Source: Glycine soja
Lineage: Eukaryota > Streptophyta > Magnoliopsida > Fabales > Fabaceae
Direction: 5' to 3'
Length of the DNA stretch: 64,000 nucleotides
Assembly: GCF_004193775.1 (NCBI RefSeq)
Contig: NC_041018.1
Span: forward strand, 33,114,913-33,178,912
In this document: piece after piece, positions 10,763 through 21,950 of the stretch
Layout: each line of letters opens with the position of its first letter
Position numbering within the stretch: the stretch's first letter is position 1
Program-made: the position numbers and the translations under genes
The notes under the pieces: generated by a model
Database searches by the model: none
Seen by the model: the letters and a program-made list of their open reading frames with translations, nothing else
Told to the model about the DNA's origin: nothing

Positions 10763-12059
10763 CTAGATCAAGATTCAAGACTCAAGATTCAAGAATCAAG
10801 AGAAGGCTTAATCAAGATAAGTATGAAAAGTTTTTCTCAAAAATTGAGTAGCACATGATTTTTCTCAAAACATGTTTACCAAAGAGTTTTTACTCTCTGG
10901 TAATCGATTACCAGATTGTTGTAATCGATTACCAGTAGCAAAATTGTTTTGAAAAAGTTTTCAAATTGAATTTACAACGTTCTAATTAATTTCAAAAAAC
11001 TGTAATCGATTACAATGTTTTGGTAATCGATTACCAGTGCCTTTGAACGTTGAAATTCAAATTCAAATATGAAGAGTCATCCTTTCACATAAAAGCTTTG
11101 TGTAATCGATTACACTGATTTGGTAATCGATTACCAGTGATTGTTTCTGAATAAAATCAAAAGATGTAACTCTTCAAATAGTTTTTGACTTTTTCAAATT
11201 GGTTTTTAAGTTTTTCTAAAAGTCATAACTCTTCTAAGGGTTGTCTTGACCAGACATGAAGAGTCTATAAAAGCAAGGCTTTGTTTTGCATTTCAATAAT
11301 CTTGAATACTTTTCCAATCAATCTCTTACAATCCTTTACAAGCCTTGAATCTCTTTAAACTTCTTCTTCTTCTTTGTACCAAAAGCTTTCTAAAGTTTTC
11401 TGGTTTTCTAAACCTTGAAAACTTGTGCTATTCATCTTTTCATTCTCTTCTCCCTTTGCCAAAAAGAATTCGCCAAGGACTAACCGCTTGAATTCTTTTT
11501 GTGTCTCTCTTATCCCTTTTCCAAAAGAACAAAGGACTAACCGCCTGAATTCTTTTGTGTCTCCCTTCTCCCTTGTCAAAGAATTCAAAACGATACAGTC
11601 TAAGAATTCTTTTGATTCCTCCCGTTCCCTAATACAAAAGTGTTCAAAGGACTAACTGCCTGAGAATTCTTTTGTATCCCCATTCACAAAGTATCAAAGG
11701 TTTAACAGCCTGAGATCTTTGTCTTAACACATTGGAGGGTACATCCTTTGTGGTACAAGTAGAGGGTACATCTACTTGGGTTTGATTGAGAACAAGAGAG
11801 GGTACATCTCTTGTGGATCAGTTCTAGTGGAGGGTACATCCACTAGGGTTTCAAAGAGAACAAGGGAGGGTACATCCCTTGTGGATCTTTGCTTGTAAAA
11901 GGATTTTTACAAGGTTGAAAGAAATCCTAAGGACCGCAAGTCGCTTGGGGACTGGATGTAGGCACGGGTTGTTGCCGAACCAATATAAAAACTCTTGTGT
12001 GTTTGTTTCCTTCTTCCCTACTCTTTTACTTTCCGCTGTGCATTTTAATTTCCGCTGGC
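10763..12059 (+). mobile_element. SIRE1-like LTR fragment, sense, inverted to its neighbour
   Basis: This is the reverse complement of the family seen at 52120-53805: 'caagattcaagactcaagattcaag' type A-rich start (landmark near 10768), TAATCGATTA palindromes at 10900-11140, a 'gagtctataaaagcaaggc' block near 11265, both hairpin arrays, and a truncated end at about 12059 that lacks the last ~150 bp of the LTR. The TATAAAAG at about 11266-11273 is a good TATA box candidate for the LTR promoter. The start is truncated too, at the inverted junction. Confidence 0.75.
11728..11881 (+). repeat. Stem-loop array in SIRE1-like LTR, copy 2
   Basis: Sense orientation. Strong stem-loops lie at 11756-11778, 11793-11813, 11824-11846 and 11861-11881, with an imperfect one at 11728-11752. 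The loop is GGGTACA each time. Stem arms are CAAGTAGA, CAAGAGA, CTAGTGGA and CAAGGGA with exact complements. Spacing between stems is about 10-20 bases. Confidence 0.8.
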
Positions 12060-12074
12060 CCATTGACAGAGTTT

Positions 12075-12405
12075 CCTAAACTTTTTGATGACCCAATCAA
12101 TGTTCTCGACCTTTTTTTACATCACATATTTTAGTCCTTTTCTTATACTTTGGCCATTAAGTGATGAAGTGGCGTTGGTTTTATTATTATTTTATTTGGT
12201 TATGTATTCTAGCATCTAAAAACCACCAAAAATTGAAGAACCCACTTGAAAATTCAATGAAAACAAGTAATAATCACCATGCAACCAGCAAAAACAATGA
12301 ACATCTAACATTCATCACTTAATGGCCAAAGTAGAAGAAAAGGACTAAAATATGTGATGTAAAAAAAGGTCGAGAACATTGATTGGGTCATCAAAAAATT
12401 TAGGT
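12075..12405. mobile_element. MITE with ~95-bp terminal inverted repeats
   Basis: The left end (12075-12172) and the right end (12310-12405) are inverted copies sharing 'gatgacccaatcaatgttct', 'acatcacatattttagtcc' and 'tggccattaagtgatgaa' blocks. The ~140-bp centre is unrelated. The total of ~330 bp and lack of coding capacity fit a non-autonomous TIR element. I could not fix the target duplication. Confidence 0.6.
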
Positions 12406-12582
12406 ACCAAAATCACAAATGTGAAAAAGTTTAGGAGAGAAAAACAGTTTACCCTTAATTTTTTTAATACTCTAGAATTTTATAACATTTTAAAATTGGT
12501 GCTAAGTTAATGTAATATTTTTTAAAATGTTACCAGTTAATTGCATGGTGTTGGCAATATGAATGAGGTAAAAGATAAAGGA

Positions 12583-12757
12583 GAACTCCATCAATAGGCA
12601 ATGAACACACCACTCAAGTGAACTTGACACCACATTCAACCCAAAATCTTAAAGTATTAGTTTTATGTGTCTTTCTCCATCACTTTTATTTTGCTCAACT
12701 TTTCCATTTCTATCTAATGTGGGACTTCACATTCACACTTGCACTCTAACTATCTCC
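12583..12757. repeat. Short interspersed repeat, copy 1 (partner 13028-13190)
   Basis: This matches 13028-13190 in direct orientation: 'caatgaacacaccactcaag', 'aacttgacaccaccttcaac' variants, 'cttaagacattaggtttat' variants, and a tail ending in 'gacttcacattcacacttgc'. The tail 'tctcccacttaagtgtgaat' is a phrase common in legume intergenic repeats. Element class not determined. Confidence 0.5.
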
Positions 12758-13027
12758 CACTTAAGTGTGAATCTCTTACACATGGTATGCTCCCTTTTAG
12801 CTCCATAACAAGACATATCACCTGACTTTTTTCACATTTTTAGGAAGACTTTCAAATCCATATATGGATCCAATGCCAAGAAGACTTTAAGTACAATTCA
12901 TCTCCATGCATGAATCCACCACCAATTTTGCTAAGCCTCAAATATTCATTCAAGCCGGTCACCAAGTCAAACTATCGACTCTAATACTACTTTGTAGGGA
13001 ATATGAGGAGAGTAAAGCACCAAAGGA

Positions 13028-13190
13028 AACTCTGTCAATGGGCCAAGAGCACACCAAACAAGTAAACTTGATACCACCTTCAACTCAAAACCTTAAGACA
13101 TTAGGTTTATGGGTCTTTCTCACTTTTATGTGCTAAACTTGCTCATTTCTATTCAATGTGTGACTTCACATTCACACTTGCACTATAACA
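13028..13190. repeat. Short interspersed repeat, copy 2
   Basis: Second copy of 12583-12757, more diverged, ending near 'cacttgcactataaca'. The pair is 445 bp apart and may be two separate insertions or a local duplication. Confidence 0.5.
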
Positions 13191-13661
13191 TATTGTATAA
13201 GAAGTAAATCTCTATCCCTAGGCAATTATTAGCGAAGAAATATAATCAAAAACTTGATATTAGTATTTAGGAAAGACATCTCAAAATTCTTATTGTATGC
13301 TAGCTAAATGGAGAAGTGATGCATAAAAATGGCATACCTCTAAAGTGCTAATGTGGTAGAATTATGAAAAATGGAAGGATTTCTATAAAAAAAAAAATTG
13401 TCAACGTAGAGGGATATAAGTAAGAGCCTACTTACCATATCATTCCACTGTCAAATTATCACCTCTTTCGAGATCAAAATGGTTCTTCTTGGTATTGCAT
13501 CTTTCTCATACAAGACCTGTAATACCATTAAGACCAAAATTATTTAATAAATTTTAAAAAATAATTTTATAAGGACCAAAAAAAAAGAAAAACATTATAC
13601 TACAAGGTCCAAAAATATATTGAAGCCTAAAAAATTACACGATTTGTTACATTTACATGTG

Positions 13662-13663
<2 letters not shown>

Positions 13664-13713
<50 letters not shown>
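13664..13713. repeat. (AT)25 microsatellite
   Basis: Fifty uninterrupted bases of alternating A and T. It is likely length-polymorphic between accessions. No function implied. Confidence 0.95.
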
Positions 13714-13715
<2 letters not shown>

Positions 13716-16009
13716 CCCTTAATTGCTTAATGTGCATGTGGTAAGGATAAGTTAGCACAAGAAACTAGCTAGCACGTTTAAATTGTACAATTCCATAAAA
13801 AGGGCCCACTGTTAGGAGAACTTAAAAGTGATAATATATGGTGTTGTTTTGGTCCATTTTATTTACCTTATTTCTCATTACCCTTTAGCCAAGCACTAAA
13901 AACAACACTTTCCTCTGATACAAATCACTAGAGGTTCCTCAATATTTAGCTCTAGTGGCATCATGCACAATTTGACTCGAGAAAAAATAAAAGAAAAGTT
14001 TTTAATAAATAAAGTTGACAGAAAGATTAGGGGATATGATAAAACTAGCGAAAAACATTTCAAATCCTCAAAATTATCTATTTATGATTAAGGTATGCAT
14101 CAAGATATGATTTGCTTAAAATCAACAATAACCCAACATTGTCAAAGGAATAAAAATTGAAAGTTACAATCTTGAATGCTTAACATTAATTTCCTTCTCA
14201 ATTCGACGTCCAATAGAAATTGCAATGAATTAAACGAGGCTTAGCATTCAATATTAGTAAATGGTTTTTTAACACCAAAGATAAAGAAGAAAACACATTT
14301 ACTTGACATTATAGTTTAAAATAATAAAGAAAAAACAAAGTACAATTACCTAAGAATGAACAAAATGATGCCAATTAAACTAAGTTATTGGGTTCCTCGT
14401 ATGTAAAAGGCAAGAAATTTTTTTTGTTTCCTTGTATATAATTCAAAATTGAGCAGGTGTCTCCCTAATGAATAAGGGAATTCTTTTGCAGAAACTTAGT
14501 ATTTAGGAGCTTTTGATAGTGGATCTTAAACCTAAGTAGGGAAAAACAAATGAGAATTTTTTTTAAATGAATTTGTATAGAAAACATTTTGATGTTACAA
14601 CTAGCATGTTTGGTCAACTTGTCACTGTTATCTATTATACTAATTTTAAGAACTTTTTAAAAATATAGGCCATACATTATTTAATAGCAAAAGTTTGTAT
14701 TTGTTCAATATAGCATTTTAACTAGTCAAAATCCAAGAATTTTTTATTTGAAAGAAAATTTTATTTAAGAAATGTTTTACAGAGGAGCACTACAAGTGAC
14801 ATTCAAATTTACATAATGAATCTAAACTATATGCATAATCATTATCATGGAGAGCAATTTGTAGAACACGTACCTGGGCCTCTAGATCGCTTGTCAACTT
14901 CAACTAAATCATTGAGCACTCATAAAACATATTGGATGATGAGGGTTTGGGGTTGTTAGTTTTACATAAGCAAAAAATAAAATGAAAACAACAAAACCCA
15001 TATCAAAATACAAAATTTCCTACAAATACCCTAATTCTCTAATGGCGAGGGAGACCAAAAGCACTAAGCTTTGGTGCATTCAAAATATATTGTAGGTAGC
15101 ATAGAGCAATGTAAATGTCCATCCATTTTCTAAGCTCCCCTTGTGTTATCTTTGGCTTTGAGCTTTGTCCTCCCTTGCATAGTTACTATAATTTCCAAGC
15201 AAACAAGACAAGAATTAGTCATCAGGATTAAAGCTAAGGAAAACAAAAAAGAGAGTGAGAAGGGGTAGGTGGCCGCAAAGAGAAGAGATGAGAGATAGGC
15301 AAGAAGAGTTGTGCAACATAAAATGAAACCCTAAAGTGATTAGAATAGCTTTTATACTTAGGCATTTCTTATGTTATATTGATATAATGGGCCGGGTTCG
15401 GGTACTTATGGATAAAAAAAATTAAACTAAGCCCAACTAGATGTACCAATTCCTTACTCTTTCCTTTAATCTAACTACCCGCTCATCTAATATAGACGGG
15501 CTACACACTTTAATTTGGGTCTGGTTTGTTTCGGTCTTGGATGAGTGGAAATTAAAAAATCTGCTCACACCTTTTTTTTTTGCAATGAGTGAACCATCCA
15601 TAGGTTATAAAATTGTAGTTAACGAAGTTAGCAAATATCCATACATAGCAACATAAGCTATAACGATAGTTTCTAATGCCAAGAAGAAGATAATGAAACC
15701 GAAGTACTTGATACCACAACTAATAAATCAATAAATGTGTGGGGGCCATTACAAACTCATTAAAAATCATTCAAAATAAAATCATTATGAAAACAAAATA
15801 AGAAAAATAAAAAATGTTTCGATGACAATCCCAAGGGCAGCCTATTTAAAAAAAAAATACTCAATTAAAAATACTTGCCTCTAAGTAGAGTGAAACATAC
15901 TTGTTTCAAACAATCAATAAAATGACAAGAATAATTGTACATATGTAAATTCATAATATACAAATAAATAGTTTTATTAATATAATTTAAATTTTTACAT
16001 TATTACAAA
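13714..16009. other. AT-rich spacer, no gene seen
   Basis: About 2.3 kb without recognisable coding sequence or transposon ends. The short frame from 15441 has no features of a gene. A somewhat more complex stretch at 15050-15320 is not recognised. Confidence 0.5.
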
Positions 16010-16215
16010 GAAAATAGGCTAAAATATGTTTTAGGTTCCCAATAAATTTTCGAATTTTAATTTGGGTCTCTAATATCTATTTTTTGGTTGGATTCCTAAT
16101 ATATTAAAATTTTTTAGGTCGCTATTGTTAGAATTTCTCTGTTAAATTATGACGTGCCCGTTAAAAATTTTTAAGTCAATTTTTGACAATTCAAAAACTA
16201 CTATTATTTATTTTA
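16010..16215. repeat. MITE-like relic related to 3690-3900
   Basis: It begins AGGCTAAAATATGTTTTAGG, a typical end of legume TIR elements, and continues with a 'gttagaatttctctgttaaatt' block and 'gacgtgcccgttaaaa'. This is the same order as in 3740-3790. One end only; the other end is lost. Confidence 0.45.
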
Positions 16216-16469
16216 AAATTAAGATTACATTTTAAGTTTCCCAAACAACATAACCCTTATTTTCTCTGGATTCAAGATATATGCAATCAAATAAATCAAA
16301 ATAAATTGATGAAAAAAATTAAATCAAAATAAACACACAACATAAACCATTATTACAATTTAGATCGAAAAACACCCAAAATAGACAACTTAACCAAGTT
16401 TAAACTTCATATTCAATGAGAATAAGGGAATAGAGGAAAGGGTTTCACAATAGATTTGAAATTAGGGCT

Positions 16470-17160
16470 CGTGTCATGCTTGAGGTGCCTTAAGGGCGTG
16501 AATTAGAGAGATCTGAAGAAGGTGCATGAGCTCTGCATCTTCCCCCTCAATGACTTTACTTTCCTGCCAGAGAAGGCACTTGTTGTCTACATCTAGTCAC
16601 CGGGATCGCCCTTCGTGTTTTGCGGTGACATCACGGTGGCGTGCCCCTCCTCCGTGGTCACCCTCGTTTGGCTAGAGTTGAGTCTCAGCGGTCCACTTCA
16701 ATTGATGAAATCATGACCAACAACCAAACCCCAATGCATAGTCGAACTCAGTCTTGAAATCCGCAAAGATGAAGTTTGGATCTCGTGATGGTGCCCTCCT
16801 CCTCATCAATGTCATCAAGGGCCTCCACTTCTAGACCCATACTGTCCTACACCGCTACATTCCTCCGCCTCATTTGTGCCATTTGTGATTTCATCTGCCT
16901 CCGCGATGATGTCGTTTCTCTCTTTTCCTATTTTACCTCCTAATATTTAATTTCTTGGTTTCAAGTTTGATTGTACTTAATGTTGTGTATTTGTAGGTTG
17001 TTGATATGGTTTATATTCGAGTATTTGTTGATGTGGGTTTTAGATCTAGGTATTTTTTTATGTGAGTTTCAAATATGGGCTTTAGATAATGTTGTTCTTG
17101 CAATGTTGGTTGATGGGGTTGTTGATCAGGTTGGGCTTGAGTTTGTTCGGTGGGGGTGGA
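16470..17160. pseudogene. GC-richer relic of unknown origin
   Basis: This stretch stands out from its AT-rich surroundings by higher GC and by codon-like composition at 16500-16900. One plus frame reads FTFLPEKALVVYI and, further on, PFVFCGDITVACPSSVVTLVW; another reads GALLLINVIKGLHF. All frames are broken by stops. It could be a processed pseudogene or transposon-captured exon, but I recognise no family. It ends at the target site of the solo LTR. Confidence 0.3.
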
Positions 17161-17163
17161 CTC

Positions 17164-19625
17164 TGCAACATCCCATTCTTCATAAAATAAATTAGAAATG
17201 ATTTTATTTAAAAATAAATAGAGTTTTAGGAAAATAATGAGGTTTTTGTAATTAAATAAATAAAAAGAAATAGTTTTGTTAATTAAAACATTATTTTAAG
17301 GTAAATAAAATAAATATATGTTCTTAGAAAATAAAAAGGAGATTTTATTTATTAATTTGATAGGGAGTAAAATAAAGTTTATTTTTATAAAATAAAAAAT
17401 AAAAAATAGAGTAAATAATAGACTAGCCTAGCTATAAATAGAGATATATTAGGTCAGTTTTACTCTTACGATACGTCTCTATGCTCTCTCTTCCTCTCAA
17501 ATTCATTTTCCCTTCTCTCTCTTCCTAAACCCTCTTTTTTCCCCATATACACTCAAACTTATCTCAGTAAAACTACGACCCCAGACACGTTGATCGTTGG
17601 ATTGTTGTGAAATTTAAACACCAGGTCTGGAACTTATTTTTACACATCTCCACCATTGGGATTTGCATAATAGTGTCTAGGGTGGGTGGAATATCCCTCT
17701 CACGTAGCTTTTTTTTTTCAGATATGGAAATTGTAACCGTTGGATCATCGTTAAATTTGAACGCCAGGTTCATAACTCATTTTGGCACATTATCACCATT
17801 GGGATTTGTGAAATAATGTCTTTGGTGAGAGAAATGTCCCTCGTACGAAGAATGTGAAATGAAGGCTCCAATCCCTTCTCCTTCTCTCTAATGCTTGGAA
17901 ACCCTAGTAGCAACATGAGGGAAAACTTGAGGTATCTTAGGGAACCGCTAGAGATTCCACTATCACTACTAGACTACACACATGAGCCCGCTAGAGGTAA
18001 CAAATGAGTTTATTGTAATTGGGATTAGAATGAACATGTGTAAGGATCCTTAGAGGATTAAATTGGGGTTTATTTTGGGATGTTTATTGTATTGTTATTC
18101 TTCCTGTATGATTATAATTACGAGATTGTTGTGTTTGAAGGGCTGATTGATGGCATGTTGCGAATTGGTTGATAAAATTGATTGCCCTTGACATTTTTTG
18201 TTTTGTTTTTGAACCTACGATTTTGATTCCTTTGATTTTGATATGATTATGTGAAATTTTTTGAGGGGTTTTACTCCTCATGTTGTGAGAAGAATTTTTG
18301 TGCAATTTGTTTGTGTTTTGGACAAGATTTGCTAGATTAACATGATAGATTGTTATATTGGGATCATGAAATTGTGATTGAGATTCTGTGTAAGTGATAA
18401 ATTGAATATGTGATGAATTGTGAGATACATGTGTATTGAGATATTGTGTGCATTGAGTTGTGAGCTATGAATCGTACAATCACATGACTGTAATACCCTT
18501 TAAAGGCAACGAGTTAATTCATGACGAGTATTGTGATGGGATCAACTATGGGAACTCGACGAGTTTAATCACATTGAGGCGCGATGAGTTAAAATTATTT
18601 TGAGAACAATTGAGGAGTTGTGTGTTTTGTACAGTTCATAGATAGAGTCTGTGTACTAAAATGTTTTTTTGGGTTAGACCTGAATTAGGAGGGAGAGACC
18701 CTGATGGACTCTTCGGAGTCTAGGCCTTGGGAGTAAATATACCCTGTTTGAGTGTTCCTTTAAGCTTATGTTGACCCCAAATAGTTGGAGCATTCTCACA
18801 AAACAGTGTGACCCTGACTGGTCTCCCTATGATTTTACCTAGTGAGAGTGACTTGACTTACCAGTGTGTGGTCTGTCTTGCCTTGTACTCCTGGGTGCCC
18901 GATGAGGTTTTTCACTAACATGGTACCATATTACATATTGGATCGAGTCTTAGTATATTTATTGCATAATACTTGTGTATTGATCGATATTGATTGGTTG
19001 AGTGACATTATGTTTTGATTCTTGAGTACATGAATGATGTGAAAATGTGTGAGACGTGTAATGTTGAGATGTGATGTCACGCGATAAGTGGTGGAATGAT
19101 GTGAGTTGTGTGTTAAGATGTATTTCATTTATATGATATGTATATCTATGTTGTTCCGTTTCTCTCTATTAGTTAGGAATGTAATAACTCACTCCCTGTG
19201 TGCTATTTGTGTTTGGATCGTGTGATGATCTCGAACTTTGTGTTCGTGGAAGTAGATGGTTAGGTGGATAGCTATGGAGAACCTCATGCTTGAGGATGTT
19301 GGAACACAATGCTCTGATAGGATGTGATATTGGGACATGAGTTTTTGTATTATTTGCATAATATTTCGAACATGTTACTTTATGTTATTTCGCCGCTTAA
19401 CTTGTTTCCTTTTGTAAAATAAAATAAAATTGGATGGCCTTATTTTGGGCCAGAGATGTTTTCATACCCTTATTTGATAAATTTTTAATTTGGTGATTAA
19501 CGTGAATGTGAACCTTTTACCCATGTGAGCTCTTTTATGTTTATTGAATATAATCATTTTAATTAATTCTGCATTTTAATGTATGATATTATATAAATAT
19601 GTGTGTCGGGGTAAAAGGTGTCACA
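17164..19625 (+). mobile_element. Solo Ty3-gypsy-type LTR (2.46 kb)
   Basis: It begins TGCAACATCCCATTC and ends GTAAAAGGTGTCACA, giving TG...CA ends with a short inverted repeat. It is flanked by GACTC (17159-17163) and GACCC (19626-19630), a 5-bp target duplication with one change. No internal retrotransposon coding region is attached, so it is a solo LTR left by recombination. Orientation is taken from the TATA box at 17433. It contains a diverged internal tandem duplication of ~125 bp (about 17586-17710 and 17736-17860, both with 'accattgggatttg'). Confidence 0.75.
17433..17440 (+). promoter_or_regulatory. TATA box of the solo LTR
   Basis: TATAAATA within GCTATAAATAGAGA, in an otherwise A-rich U3-like region, followed about 30 bases later by a C/T-rich start-like stretch. 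It fits an LTR promoter; whether it is active is unknown. Confidence 0.55.
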
Positions 19626-19689
19626 GACCCATTTGGTTTGATTCTTCAAATACAACAAATCATACTAGAAGGAGGGTTGAATAATATGT
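19626..19689 (-). repeat. R1 host fragment, piece 1 (left of gypsy insertion)
   Basis: Sixty-four bases ending in 'gaaggagggttgaataatatgt'-like sequence (landmark at 19668-19689) that continues directly at 32750 once the gypsy element and one TATGT copy are removed. The joined sequence resembles the start of R1 at 7605-7650. Confidence 0.6.
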
Positions 19690-19774
19690 TGTCATACCCG
19701 AATTTCGTTTGGGGACCATCTGTTTGTTGGGATGCAACCCTTGCTTGACCACTTCGAGGTACTTAACACCCATC

Positions 19775-19975
19775 GTTAGGCAATCCACGAAGTTCCGTGA
19801 CATGTCGGGAGATGAAAGGAAGTGTTAATGTGCAATCCGTAAAGTTCCATAACATTCCGGAAGCCGAAAAGGGGACGATTGTGTTATCCGTAAGGTTTCG
19901 TGACATTACGAAAAGAAAACAAGTATCGTTACATAATTCGTAAAGTTCCGTAACGTTACGGAAAAAGAATCAGCA
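19775..19975 (+). repeat. U3 repeats with CCGTAAxGTTxCGTxAC motif
   Basis: Four imperfect units about 45-55 bp apart share a core like CCGTAAAGTTCCGTAACGTT, with the final unit containing the palindrome CCGTAACGTTACGG. The same array is present in the 3' LTR (about 31180-31370). It lies 160-350 bases upstream of the TATA box, so enhancer-like repeats in U3 are a reasonable reading. Confidence 0.6.
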
Positions 19976-20131
19976 AAAAACGGTAGAGGGGGGTGTATTT
20001 AGTAAACAGTGGTTGCAAATAGCAATCAGGCCCACTTGGGCCTTCCAGGATCTTCCAACAGAAGGCAGTGCCTTCTGGTGGAAGCCACCTAGCTTGCCTG
20101 GTGGAAGCAACCTCACCTCCCTCTTTTCCCT

Positions 20132-20139
20132 TATAAATA
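20132..20139 (+). promoter_or_regulatory. TATA box of the gypsy 5' LTR
   Basis: TATAAATA in CCCTTATAAATAGGGA. The same site is at 31535-31542 in the 3' LTR and at 39232-39239 in its second copy, always the same distance from the LTR start. Confidence 0.7.
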
Positions 20140-20334
20140 GGGAAGGATGGCAGAACAAAAATGTTCAACCGTCCTGGTATCTGAGAATCACTTAAAATTA
20201 GTGAGAAAAATTATTTTCGTGAAGAAAATCCAAGCCGAGGCGCTTCCGTAACGCTTCCGAGACGTTTCCGTGGGTGATTTCATGAAGATTTTCCACCATT
20301 ATTCATCGTTCTTCGTTCGTTCTTCGTCGTTCTT

Positions 20335-21311
20335 ATGTCTTCAATCGATAAGTTCCCGAAATCGAACTTTTCAATTCATTCTACGGGGCTGAGCGGCGTG
20401 ACCCGCATGGGTCGCGTGTTTGCACCCCCTAACCTGCCGACACAACCCGCAAACGTTAAAGGGAAGACAAAAATAACGGAAGGACAGGATGACAAAATGA
20501 TCCCCACTTCGAACGAGAATGCTCCAGTAAAAGGTCTTCCAGAGAAAAAGGGTGGTTGTGGCAAGACGGAAGTATCGCTAGCGGAGGCACACGAGTTCCT
20601 CCGCATTATTCAGCAAAGCGAGTTCAAGGTCATTGAGCAGCTCAACAAAACCTCGGCCAGGGTCTCTCTTTTGGAACTACTCATGAGCTCTGAGCCTCAT
20701 CGGGCTTTGCTAGTAAAGGTCTTGAACGAAGCTCATGTAGCACAAGATATCTCTGTAGAAGGCTTTGGAGGACTCATTAATAACATCACCGCCAACAACT
20801 ATCTCACCTTCGCTGAAGAAGAAATCCCTACCGAGGGGAGATGGCATAACAGGGCTTTGCATGTGTCAATCAAATGCATGGACCACGTAGTAGACAAGGT
20901 ACTCATCGATAATGGCTCCAGTTTAAATGTAATGCCCAAAAGTACGTTGGAGAAATTTCCATTTAATGCTTCCCATCTAAAGCCAAGTTCCATGGTGGTT
21001 CGTGCCTTCGACGACACACATCGAGAGGTTAGGGGAGAGATCGACCTCCCTGTACAGATAGGCCCCCATACCTGTCAGGTTACCTTCCAAGTAATGGATA
21101 TTAACCCGGCTTACAACTGTCTTTTGGGACGCCCATGGATCCACTCGGTGGAAGTCGTTCCCTCTACACTCTACCAAAAACTGAAGTTTGTAGTAGAGGG
21201 GCAATTGGTTATTGTGTCGGGGGAGGAAGACATCTTGGTAAGTTGCCCGTCCTCTATGCCATATATGGAAGCCGCGGAGGAGTCATTAGAAATAGCCTTC
21301 CAATCTTTTGA
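20335..21311 (+). pseudogene. Gypsy protease region fused to LTR
   Basis: The open frame starts at an ATG inside the LTR (first ~16 residues are LTR sequence) and runs into internal polyprotein because of the deletion at 20383. An aspartic protease with active-site motif LIDNGSSLNV lies near residues 190-200, followed by the conserved PAYNCLLGRPWIH block near residue 260, both typical of plant Tat proteases. No gag zinc knuckle is left. Near 21311 an extra base shifts the frame: before it SFE, after it (new frame) VVSIASVDSFSGQP. The original frame then ends at 21501. A fused ATG makes this technically translatable, but it is a by-product of deletion. Confidence 0.75.
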
Positions 21312-21771
21312 AGGTAGTAAGCATTGCCTCCGTAGATTCCTTCTCTGGGCAACCTTGCCTGTTCGATACGACAATGATGGTGGCCCGGGTGATGCTGGGG
21401 AATGGTTACGAACCCGAAATGGGTTTAGGCAGGAACAACGGCGACAGAACCAGCCTGATAAGCACCAGAGGAAACCGTGGGAAGTTTGGGTTAGGCTATA
21501 AACCCATGCAAGCGGACATAAGGAAGAGTGTCGCGGGAAGGAAGAGCGGAAGCCAAGGTTCGCAATTGGGACGAAAAGTCGAAGGGGGCCCGCCCTGCCA
21601 CATCAATAGGAGCTTTATAAGCGCGGGTCTAGGACACGAAGGCCAAGTTGTTGCGATATGCGAGGATGACTCTCCGAGTGGGTCGGATTTGGTACGACCA
21701 TGCCCTCCTGGTTTCCGACTAGGAAATTGGCGAGTAGAGGAGAGCCCAGACATTTACGCGACAAGCATAAT
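21312..21771 (+). pseudogene. Gypsy polyprotein segment with G-patch-like motif
   Basis: In the frame one base shifted from the protease, the segment reads MLGNGYEPEMGLGRNNGDR and then GNRGKFGLGYKP, a G-patch-like glycine pattern often seen between protease and RT in Tat-lineage elements. G-patch domains bind RNA or RNA helicases; what this one does in retrotransposons is not settled. The frame meets TAA at 21773, but the donor at 21772 would remove it by splicing. Confidence 0.65.
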
Positions 21772-21950
21772 GTAACCCTTTGTCGCTTTTAAACTCTACG
21801 GTTGGGCCTAGGCTTTAGAGTTTTCTTTTGTTAAGGCTTTATGTCTTTTGTTCCTGAATTTATAATATAAAGATCTTTCTTCATCTGTTCCTGCGTCTCT
21901 ACCCATTCTCATTCATTTGCATGTTTATTTCTTTACGCTTAAAACGCTAG
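21772..21950 (+). other. Probable intron between protease/G-patch and RT
   Basis: The segment begins GTAACC and ends ACGCTTAAAACGCTAG, is T-rich (unlike both flanks), and has stops in all frames. Its length of 179 bases is not a multiple of three, yet removing it joins the G-patch frame exactly to the RT frame. After the junction the codons read SDDESLEGT and lead to the RT without a stop. Ogre elements are known to carry a spliced intron at this place. Confidence 0.7.

Larger units (their letters stand above)
19690..20383 (+). repeat. Truncated 5' LTR of the gypsy element
   Basis: Matches the first ~695 bp of the LTR at 31093-32749. At 20383/20384, after TTCAATTCATTCTA, it leaves the LTR and enters protease-region sequence. 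The missing part includes the rest of the LTR, the primer site and gag, so one deletion explains the structure. Confidence 0.85.

Noticed and set aside
13664..13713. AT tract as a matrix-attachment or origin element
   Set aside because: A plain dinucleotide run without other origin or attachment motifs; treated as a microsatellite.
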